From contig CM022677.1 of the NCBI GenBank assembly GCA_012295275.1, forward strand, positions 13,551,154 to 13,615,153: a stretch of 64,000 nt of DNA. The letters run 5' to 3'. Position numbers and translations under genes: made by a program. Of the stretch, positions 33,669 to 42,600 are shown in pieces. Source of the DNA: Chrysomallon squamiferum. Its lineage: Eukaryota > Mollusca > Gastropoda > Neomphalida > Peltospiridae. The first letter of the stretch is position 1; each line of letters begins with the position of its first letter. A model generated the notes under the pieces. It did not search any database. It was not told the origin of the DNA and saw nothing but the letters and a program-made list of their open reading frames with translations.

Positions 33669-35220
33669 TTTCACAGACTCTGGCGCGTGAATATGAACAC
33701 GATTGTTCTCATTAGGTACAATAATGTGGACACGTTACTCTGCTAAAACTCCATAGCGGTCAGTTCTGAGTACGTACTTGTAAAACAATACTTGAGACCA
33801 TTATAATTCATTTTTATTTGTTGATAATTATTAGTCCCATTTACAATGCATTAAAGGTCGTATTACATGTAAAAAGCAAATTGTTATTTGAATGATTGCC
33901 TTGATACATTCATTATAATGCTTGATGCAGTTTTACAACAGAAAATAAGAAATACAAAAATAAAATACAAAAACAAATTAAAGGTCCGTCAACAGGCCGT
34001 ATAAAAACAATTAGTTACAAATTAAGTTTTCACTCTTTTTCGTTAAAACAAAAAGCATTCAACTTCTAAAGCAATGAGTTTCCTATTTTAAGCTTTTTTT
34101 TAAAATCATTGGTCCGTGATAATCCAGGGCTCGAAATGGCCCGTCGCAAGGTCACCAACAACATTTGGGTTAATCGCCCAAAAAAGATATTACTAATTTT
34201 ATCGCAAATATTTATTTCACATAAAAGGATTGACCATAGTCCCATAAGCTGGAGGTATCGACTTACCTTATTTGCCGACATCTATTTATAAACACTAATG
34301 CTATAGTGAAATCTTACCTTAAAGAATTATCGGTTGGTTAACGGAGAAAGTTATCATAGGAGATAACTCTATAAGCAAGTGTTTGCTATTGTTTTTCCTT
34401 TTCTATTCAAGCATTAATTAGCTAGAGTGAAGACATCCAACAAACCTAACGAACTTAGTTAAGTTAAAGAATGATCGGTTGGTTAACGGAACAAGTTATC
34501 ATGGGAGATAACTGTATAACCTTGTATTTGCTATTGTTTTTTCTTTTCAATTCCAGTAGGGTTACTTACCGAGAATAAAAAAAAAAAAAAATTTAAATAA
34601 ATAAAAATAAAAACAAAAATAAAATTAAAAGGTAATTGTTTTTCATGTTTTTGTCACACGCTAAACTTTACTTATTGTCGTCATTTCACATTGCTTTAAT
34701 TTTTATTTCTTATAACGTATTATAGCGTGCATAATCATCAGCTTGAACGTTGAAAATGTCAGTGATAGATATTCATAAGAAAAAAAAAAGTAAGTTCTTC
34801 TGGAGTAATATTATTTATTCATGTTGGAGGCGTATAGAATTAAATTTGGAAATCAAAATATTTAAAGTGTTAAATCAATTGTAATATATTTTATCTGGAC
34901 AAATAAGACTCAATAAAATGATTTTTATATATATATATTTTTCATCTAGGTTAGGTCAGTTATTGTAAATAATGTACCACTATTAGTATGTATATGTATC
35001 AGTATTATAAGAATTTAGATTGTTTTTGTTTTGCAACTGAAAAGGATATGATACTTCTAATTTTAAGGCTATTGTATTAATTCTTAGATTAATTGATTTT
35101 ATATTGCATATTTTATAATTTTGTTTGTTATTTTAAATTATGTTTTCATTTTTATTTATAATAAAAAGCTATTGTCTTCTTCAGTTTGACTTGTCAGTAC
35201 AGAAAGTTCACATTCCAAAC
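31535..35220. repeat. 3.66-kb tandem duplication, second copy
   Basis: It starts immediately after CATTCCAAAC at 31534 and ends at the same word at 35220, after which the sequence continues into AGTCCACTCC. The junction shares only a single C between the two ends, so the duplication was not mediated by a long repeat. The GT tract is expanded (33464-33520) and (AAT)n is longer (33611-33668). Confidence 0.95.
31735..32590 (-). repeat. Satellite array 2b (minus orientation)
   Basis: The duplicate of array 2a, with the same unit boundaries shifted by about 3660 bases. Only a few substitutions separate the two. Confidence 0.75.
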
Positions 35221-35316
35221 AGTCCACTCCAGCCTGAACCAGTTTACTTCCTTGTGCCAAGAAATGTGGAATTTTTAAAATATGTTCTGAAAGCCAATCT
35301 ATCAGCTGGTGATTCA
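35176..35316 (+). pseudogene. Transposase-like fragment at duplication edge
   Basis: The open frame, following CTTCTTCAG, reads FDLSVQKVHIPNSPLQPEPV then YFLVPRNVEFLKYVLKANL. The block VHxPxSPxQPxPxYFxxPR resembles a motif I associate with a family of animal transposon-derived proteins, where PRK and a cysteine-containing continuation normally follow. That continuation is degenerate here. The first copy of the 3.66-kb unit stops inside this frame, after VHIPN. Family assignment is tentative. Confidence 0.35.
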
Positions 35317-35682
35317 GTTAATCTATTAATTAATTTATTTATTTATTTGTTTTGATGTGTTTGCTTTTTGTCTTGTTTGTTATTGTGTATGCTATATATT
35401 TATTTATTTTTTTGACCTATGTGATCGTGATATTTTATGTTATGTTTTTGAATTTAATTAATCAAACATTTGTGTCTATTTATTTGTTTGAATTAAAGTT
35501 TGGCTCTCAGTTTTTCACTGTTTCTATCAAGATGTTTTTAAGTGTAAATTCAATTTTTAATTCATTGAATGTGTTATGTAGCATTTGGTTGTCACTGGAA
35601 AAATGTGGTCAGAGAAATAAGTAATATTTCATGGTTTCAGAAATTTCACCAAATTTACAGTTTGGTGTTGTGTTTATTTTGT

Positions 35683-35860
35683 GTTTGAATTTGATTGTGT
35701 TTAGATTTGGAGTAGCTGATTCTGAGTTTGGTAATGTTGATGTTATGTAGTTTGCTACTAAAATGATTTTGTGTTTGAATTTGATTGTGTTTAGATTGGT
35801 GGAGTAGTTGATTCTGACTCTGGTAAGGTTGTTATGTAGTTTGTTACTAAAATGATTTTG
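35683..35860. repeat. Tandem duplication, about 90-95 bp
   Basis: Two copies spanning TTTGAATTTGATTGTGTTTA, GATTCTGA, GGTAATG/GGTAAGG and ATGTAGTTTGYTACTAAAAT. Confidence 0.8.
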
Positions 35861-35903
35861 GGTTTTGATGATGAAAGGTGTAACTAATGTTTATTTTATT
35901 TGA

Positions 35904-36610
35904 TTACTGTTTGCTGGTTGCAACATTCACCCACTCCAGTCTCCATTTCAATATGGCTGACTGTTGTTTAAAAACTAGATTATAGTGAAAGGTGTGTTTA
36001 AAACTAGATTGTAGTGAAAGGTGAGTTTTAAAGGGTTGATCAGGGCCTAGATCCTTCATGAGATGTGTATTACAGAGAGTGGATTTTAACACAGTATTTT
36101 AGTATCTGTAGGTTTTTGTCTGTATTTCAAGTGTTGTATATTTTATTCTAACATAAGACTGTCAGGCAGTGTGATGTTTGGTAAAAGTTTTTACAAGATG
36201 TGATTATCTTCTGTATGTGGCATCCAAACTTGGCTGTCGAATGTGACCATATTAAAGTCTTTTTCCATAATCTGTGAAAATTGTAATTACTTTTCATCCA
36301 TTTACTGAATGTTTGATTTATGGAATTTAGTAAATTGTTGTTCATGCAGTGTTTTGTTCTAATGCTGTTTTGTTAGTTACTTATTAAACTGTTGTTGTTT
36401 AAGTTTTGTGTTTACAGTGTGTCAAGGGTTTTACATATGTGATGTTACTGTAACTGGTCTGCAGTTGATTGGTAGTGAATGGTCTTTGTAAGGTTTATGT
36501 TGACTAAAACATTCAGCAAGTTTCCAGCCTGTTGGTATCTTACCTATTGACCAAATTACATTAAAGAGATCAAGTATTATTACTAATGTTTTTGACTATT
36601 TTGTATTTTT
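35904..36610 (-). mobile_element. Non-LTR retrotransposon RT fragment
   Basis: On the minus strand near 36575-36430 a frame reads LFNVIWSIGKIPTGWKLAEC, then KPYKDHSLPINCRPVTVTSH. This is the finger block LFNxxxxxGxxPxxWKxAxxxPxxKxGKDxxxxxxYRPIxLTS of Jockey/CR1-type reverse transcriptases. A following block NNLLNSINQTFSKWMKSNYN corresponds to the usual LLxxxQxGFRxxxST motif. Frameshifts and stops are numerous, and the catalytic YADD region was not found. It is a truncated, old insertion. Confidence 0.6.
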
Positions 36611-37904
36611 CTCATGTGGATTGATTCTTTTTTTTTTTAGATTTGTTTTTTTTATTTTTTTTTTTATATTGTCTTCTGTATTTATTTATTTCCAATAAGC
36701 TCAGTTCATAACAGAAATAATAATAACAATTTAAAAAAAATGTAGGTAGGATTACAGTTTTATTTGACACTATACTTGTCACATGTAGTTACAGTATCCA
36801 GTGTTATGTCTGAAATTACAACATATGAAATGTTAGTCATTCAAAGTTTAAAATTACATATGTGTGAGAGTGTGTATGTATGTGTGTGCGTGTGTGAGTG
36901 TGTGTTAGATATTAAAATACATAAGGATGATGACTATGATAATAATAATAATTACAACAACAACAACAACGATAATTATAATAATGGTCATTTAGTTTAT
37001 ACATTCTGGTTCTTTTGAAGTGTGTTCGAGCAAAAAAAATAACTTAGACATTAATGAATAAAATATTAGAATTATGCTTTTGTGAAAGCTCAGATAAAAA
37101 AAAAAATATATATATAGAATTACATATTTCTTTTTTAATTCTCAAAATTTGTTTGTTTTACTGTTAATGTGAGATGTTTGCAATATTTGGATCATATTAA
37201 TTTTGAATTACATAATAATAATAGGAATTTACTGTATACATTTTGGTTCTTTTGAAATTTGTTTTAACACTAAACTATCTGTTAAAAGATGACAGTTTAT
37301 GAAAGATTACATAAAAAAATTTAAAATTGCATGTGTATATAATAGTAGACATTAAGTTTAGAATTACACTTATAATGACATGTTTATTATTATATATGTG
37401 TGAAATGTTTAATAAACATGGTAAATGTTTTTATTCTATGAATAAAGAAAGGAGTCTATGAGCTGAAAAGACTGAGTACTGAAGTAGGTACATGAAAGTA
37501 TTTGTATATAAATAAATAATGTATGTAAGAACAGACACAGATAATATATATCTATATATAAATCATACTTCATGGTTGATTAAAAATATACAAAAAAAAC
37601 CCAAAACAACAAAAATACTAAATAAATACAAGCATCCTCTCTCTCTCTCACACGCAACATATTAACACTTTGTGGTGTAGGCAACAGAATATATATCTAC
37701 GTATGTGCGTCTGTGACTGTGTGTATGAGTGTATAACAGTAAACTTTAGACTAATTTACTAATGTCTAAATAAAGTAAGAATATGGGCCAAAAGAATCTA
37801 TTCTTTATTTCTATAATCTAACAATTAACAGATAGATCACAGAGATTCTTTTTATAAACATTTTCCAATAACATAGCAGACATAGTGCCTCAGTTGCAAT
37901 AATT
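36611..37904. other. AT-rich non-coding with partial match to the 3-kb segment
   Basis: At 37133-37203 TTTGTTTTACTGTTAATGTG and neighbouring bases match 44935-45000 and the corresponding place near 63165. GT-rich and ATA-rich microsatellites occur at 36860-36905 and 36937-36985. No exon seen. Confidence 0.5.
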
Positions 37905-38190
37905 CGACTCACTCAAAAGGCAGTACATACCACATTATCTAACATACTAGACAGAGTGCACTGGATGGACAAAATTGACTCATTGACAGGGCAGTACGTA
38001 TCACAGTCTCTAATATACTCTACACACAGTGCAATGGATGGAACAAATGAAATCACTGACAGGGTAACACATACCAGACAGACTATAAAACACTATGCAG
38101 AATGCACTTGCTGGATAAAACTGACTGACACAGAGGCAGTATGTACCACAACCTCTAATGTACAGGACACAGTGGACTAGATGGACTCAC
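37905..38190. repeat. 72-bp tandem repeat, left block (about 4 units)
   Basis: Units share CTCACTGACAGGGCAGTACA, CCACAACCTCTAATATAC and ACAGTGCACTGGATGGA with divergence. The block is continued on the far side of the 18-bp array. Confidence 0.75.
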
Positions 38191-38202
38191 TGACATACAC
38201 AA

Positions 38203-38992
38203 CAGCAGTCTTATATAAAACAGCTCTCTTATATAAAACAGCAGTCTTATATAAAACAGGTCTCTTATATAAAACAGGTATCTTATATAAAACAGCAGTT
38301 TTATATAAAACAGGTCTCTTATATAAAACAGCAGTCTTATATAAAACAGCGCTCTTATATAAAACAGCTGTCTTATATAAAACAGCAGTCTTATATAAAA
38401 CAGCTCTCTCATATAAAACAGCTCTCTTATATAAAACAGCAGTCTTATATAAAACAGCAGTCTTATATAAAACAGCTCTCTTATATAAAACAGCTCTCTT
38501 ATATAAAACGGCAGTCTTATATAAAACGGCAGTCTTATATAAAACAGCTCTCTTATATAAAACGGCAGTCTTATATAAAACAGCTCTCTTATATAAAACG
38601 GCAGTCTTATATAAAACAGCAGTCTGATATAAAACAGCAGTCTTATATAAAACAGCTCTCTCATATAAAACAGCTCTCTTATATAAAACAGCTCTCTTAT
38701 ATAAAACAGCAGTCTTATATAAAACAGCTCTCTCATATAAAACAGCTCTCTTATATAAAACAGCAGTCTTATATAAAACAGCTCTCTTATATAAAACAGC
38801 TCTCTTATATAAAACAGCTCTCTTATATAAAACAGCAGTCTTATATAAAACAGCGCTCTTATATAAAACGGCAGTCTTATATAAAACGGCAGTCTTATAT
38901 AAAACAGCTCTCTTATATAAAACAGCGCTCTTATATAAAACAGCTCTCTTATATAAAACAGCGCTCTTATATAAAACAGCAGTCTTATATAA
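38203..38992. repeat. 18-bp TATATAAAA minisatellite, about 44 units
   Basis: The unit CAGCAGTCTTATATAAAA repeats in strict 18-base register: the unit beginning at 38941 is exactly 41 periods after 38203, so there are no indels. Variation is nearly confined to three bases after CAG (CAG, CTC, CGC, GTC, GTA) and an occasional CGG. Because 18 is a multiple of three and the unit has open frames, long ORFs appear on both strands (hexapeptides AVLYKT and ELFYIR). These are consequences of the repeat. Each unit contains a TATA-box-like TATATAAAA. Confidence 0.97.
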
Positions 38993-39009
38993 GTGAACTG
39001 GCTGGAACA

Positions 39010-39150
39010 GTTGGGCTCGCTGAGATGGTAGTGCGTACCACAACCTGTAATATACCAGATACAGGGCACTGGATAGAATAAACATACTCACTGACAGGGT
39101 AGCACATACCACAGTCTCTACTAGACATCATACACTGGATGAACAGATCT
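39010..39150. repeat. 72-bp tandem repeat, right block (about 2 units)
   Basis: The same unit as 37905-38190 (GGTAGTGCGTACCACAACCT; ACTGGATAGAATAAAC). The 18-bp array therefore arose inside a pre-existing 72-bp array. Confidence 0.7.
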
Positions 39151-40235
39151 ATATATATATATACACACATCAATAATTTCCATTTTATAGAATTCTGAAA
39201 TATATTCAAATATTTAATAGAACATTTTAGAATAAGGCATTAAATATCATAATTCAGTTTAATGTTATTTTATTTAGAAGATTAATTATTTTTGTTACTT
39301 TATTTTTGACAGCTAGTGAGTATCTCTGAGTACAATTTCATAAATATTTTAAAATATTTAAATATGTTTTCAATGAATATTTTAACGATAACCAACTGCT
39401 TAAGGAAAAAAATAATTAAATATTTATGAAAGGCATTAAGATCATGATTCATTTATTAGTATTGTTATTTATTTCTGCTGTGGATGTTGAAAACTGAGAG
39501 TACTTTCACAAATATTTCTATATTTAAATATATTTTTTTCAGGGATATACTACACAGTATTTGAGCTGTACAGAGAGAGAAAACAAATATAAAACACGAC
39601 TTATAACTTACCATGTAACTAATATATAAAGAAATAAGGTTTAAGAAACTATAAAATACATTTTGCTTTTTTTCTTGAGGCTTATTTTAGATCATGGTTT
39701 TAAATTTATATGCTTAATAAAAATCGTTTAAATAAATAAAATAAAACAAATAATAAAGAAAAATTAAGTAAAACAAAAAATAAAATAAATAAATGAATAA
39801 ATAAATAAATAGTATTCAAACATAAATATGGATACTCAAACTTAATTATAAAAAAACCCATTTATTTTAATATCGTAACAGAACACAAATTTCTGTTTAA
39901 GTAGATTGTTTAACAGCTGAGCAGTCAGTTCGGAATATAAACATTGTCGAAATATTACATACATACATACATATATACATATCCACATCCATTCGTACCC
40001 ACATACATTATATATATACACACATACATGCAAACATAAATACATACATAATACATCTATTGAAAACATGGTTGGTCAAACTTTTTTTTTTCTTTCCCAT
40101 CCCCCTCACAAACCAGAAGTTCTTTAATCGCAAGATTTTGTGTTTCAATAAAATAAATTATATTAATCGTAATACCAAATCACTTTTCGGTTGAATTCGT
40201 CACTTTTCGAATCTGCTCTTTTGCAATAATATTAC

Positions 40236-40283
<48 letters not shown>

Positions 40284-40461
40284 CGGTAATTTATTTCTTA
40301 CATTATGATTATAAAAAATTAATAATAATAAATAAATAAAATAAAAATAAAAATATTAATAGCAGCTGCATCATTGCGAAAGTTTCAAAATATTTTATGT
40401 AACTTAAAAAAAGTAAGAAAACAAATATATATTCATTACGTTATGGGAAAGTTGTATATTT

Positions 40462-40552
<91 letters not shown>

Positions 40553-40666
40553 TGTTAAAATACGTTTGAATCAAAATAATAACAATAATCATATTTTAAA
40601 TGATTTCAAATAATCATAGTTTAAAAGAACTTGGTTTTAGCATACGCTTACGCAATTATGAGACAA
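39151..40666. other. AT-rich non-coding with microsatellites
   Basis: TACA/CATA repeats near 39955-40050, (ATT)n at 40229-40281 and (GA)n at 40466-40550. No exon-like ORF. Confidence 0.5.
40466..40550. repeat. (GA)n microsatellite
   Basis: About 85 bases of pure GA, about 120 bases upstream of the promoter-like cluster. Confidence 0.97.
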
Positions 40667-40723
40667 CCCCGCCTTTCTTTTAACTCAAGGTCAAGTCGTT
40701 CTGACGCGCGTGCGTCTACGTCA
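40667..40723 (+). promoter_or_regulatory. Promoter-like cluster: GC box, TCAAGGTCA, GCGCGTGCG, TACGTCA
   Basis: Within 57 bases there is a GC box (CCCCGCC, 40667-40673), the extended nuclear-receptor half-site TCAAGGTCA (40685-40693, the ERR/SF-1 consensus), an NRF-1-like GCGCGTGCG (40706-40714) and a CRE half TACGTCA (40717-40723). The patch is CpG-rich in an AT-rich region. Orientation is inferred from the donor site downstream at 40785. These motif names come from vertebrate and insect work; use in this organism is inference. Confidence 0.45.
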
Positions 40724-40784
40724 CAGTGTAGATCATTGTTGTTTGCAAAAGGAAGTAACAGTCACCAGAGCGACCTTGATTAAG
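40724..40784 (+). other. Possible non-coding first exon
   Basis: From just after the promoter-like cluster to the donor GATTAAG|GTAATT at 40785. It has no ATG-led ORF, so it would be 5' UTR. The start is only approximate. The next acceptor-bounded ORF on this strand is at 42010. Confidence 0.3.
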
Positions 40785-40959
40785 GTAATTAATTAATTTT
40801 TGTTAAGTGTTTATTCAATATGGCCGCTAATTGCACCCGAACAGTGCATCTCTATAGAATCTAAGTATTTCATTTTCTAGTTAAGAACTGGATACCACAG
40901 GCTCAATAAGCAAATTTATAAGAAATTCTGCTTTTTTGTTTAAGTTCTCCTGTGGAGAA

Positions 40960-41278
40960 ACAGAACAGATTGCAGAACAATGGCACAACAGTGACAGAAC
41001 AGTGACAAAATAGTGACAGGACAGTGACAAAATAGTGACAGAACAGTGACACAACAGTGACACAACAGTGTCAGGACAGTTACAGAACAGTGATAGAACA
41101 GTGACACAACAGTGACAGGACAGTGACAGAACATATGGCAGAACAGTGACACAACAGTGACACAACAGTGACATGATAGTGACAGAACAGTGACAGAATA
41201 GGTGACAGAATAGATGACAGAACAGTGACAGAACGTTGACAGAACATTGACACAATAGTGATAGAACAGTGTCAAGGG
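40960..41278. repeat. 11-bp minisatellite (CAGTGACAGAA), about 28 units
   Basis: Repeats of ACAGTGACAGA with A/C/G variants at the last two positions. Since 11 is not a multiple of three, translations cycle through three frames and give Cys/Val/Leu/Ser-rich ORFs of no biological value. Confidence 0.95.
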
Positions 41279-42009
41279 TTTCATAAGCATGAAACATTTA
41301 TGTTTTATCATGACATATTGTGTTTTAAACACTGGAAGACATTATTTACAACATATGCATGCAAATAAACACGTATTTTTGGCAATATTGTATCCAACCT
41401 TCTTTTTTTTTAACCATCTTGTTGTGCACATAATTTTTAAACTACATGAACAGGTAAAATTTATTTTATCTTTATATGTAATTTCTCCTCTAAATTTGAA
41501 GCTTATTTTTTCCATAGTCCAGCTAATATAAAAAGTATGGCCTATAAAGTGACTATAATATTTATCTTAATCAGGTTTTGTATTAACTATCCTGGAGTTT
41601 ATTATGGGCAGTGTTTTGAAATTTGTGTCATTTGTTTTGGAAGCTGTTTCTATGAGAGATTTTACTTCTTGGTTTTAAAGTAGTGGAAGCTTAATAATCA
41701 GTTAACATTAATAAAGTCACTACAGAAGAAGTGTTCTTAATAGCACGTTTGGCTCCAGTTAATTGAGTAATTATTTTAATTTTTTTATTTTAATTTCCTT
41801 TTTTGATTTTGTTTTGTGTCATTATATGATGAAACACTACAGGGCTGATACTTTGTCTACATCTTAGGTTCAAGAATCTGTAAAGAGTTTTTGAAAGTGA
41901 TAGATATTTATGGATATTTTTCAATGTTTTATGACCGTAATTCATTGTATTTAGATGTGTATATTTTAATGAGCTTATGAAGATTTATTTTGTTTTTTTT
42001 GTATTTCAG
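41279..42009. other. AT-rich intron-like sequence
   Basis: No ORF with splice borders. It ends in the T-rich acceptor at 42009. Confidence 0.35.
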
Positions 42010-42071
42010 TTATATTTTGAATTGGGCTAAGCCGGTGAAGTTTATTTTTGCCAAGCAAAGATTTCTTCAAG
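42010..42071 (+). CDS. Candidate exon upstream of 3-kb segment copy 1
   Basis: The acceptor TTTTTTTTGTATTTCAG and donor CTTCAAG|GTGAAA bound 62 bases, open as YILNWAKPVKFIFAKQRFLQ. It exits with one base and can join the acceptor at 42749 in the hydrophobic frame described there. Product unknown. The chain promoter-exon 1-this exon-42750 is plausible but unproven. Confidence 0.3.
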
Positions 42072-42600
42072 GTGAAAGTTGCTACTTAGACACATCTAGT
42101 GTGTTTTTCTGTAAGTTTGTTTTTAATATTACTGTATGTGCAAAATGCCTGCATGGTGACTGTTGTATTTTTGTGTTTTTTAATGACAGGTGTTGAATAT
42201 TCTAACATGGTTCATACTACTTTTCAGCTTTTGCAATAACATTCTGAAATATCCCCTACTTTTTTGTACAGAGAAAAAACATGTGCAAATATAAATCAGT
42301 TTCTTTTAAGAACTATTTCATTATTACATATAAATGCATCATTTATATGTAATTAGAGATAATTAATTGAAAACAGTTCATATTTTGTTCAAGATGATTA
42401 TAAAAAAAACTCAACATGATCAAACCTATAGCACACTGATAATCCTTAAAGTTATTGTTATTATTATCATTCTTTTTCTGATAGCACAAGATTTCATGCA
42501 AATTAGATAAACCATAATACATCTCACAAATTTGTGAATTTGAAAGAATTGTAGAAACAGTGAATTAATGAGAAATATGTGGGCATCAGTTTACTGTGGA

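Noticed and set aside
38203-38992. Possible CRISPR-like array
   Set aside because: Repeats are contiguous with no unique spacers, and the DNA is eukaryotic.
38155-39112. 300-codon minus-strand ORFs of AVLYK/FYIR hexapeptides
   Set aside because: They are forced by an indel-free 18-bp repeat with open frames on both strands. No splice, start context or non-repeat domain supports a gene.
40881-41332. 130-138 codon minus-strand ORFs, CHCSVTVLS repeats
   Set aside because: Translation of the 11-bp minisatellite in cycling frames.
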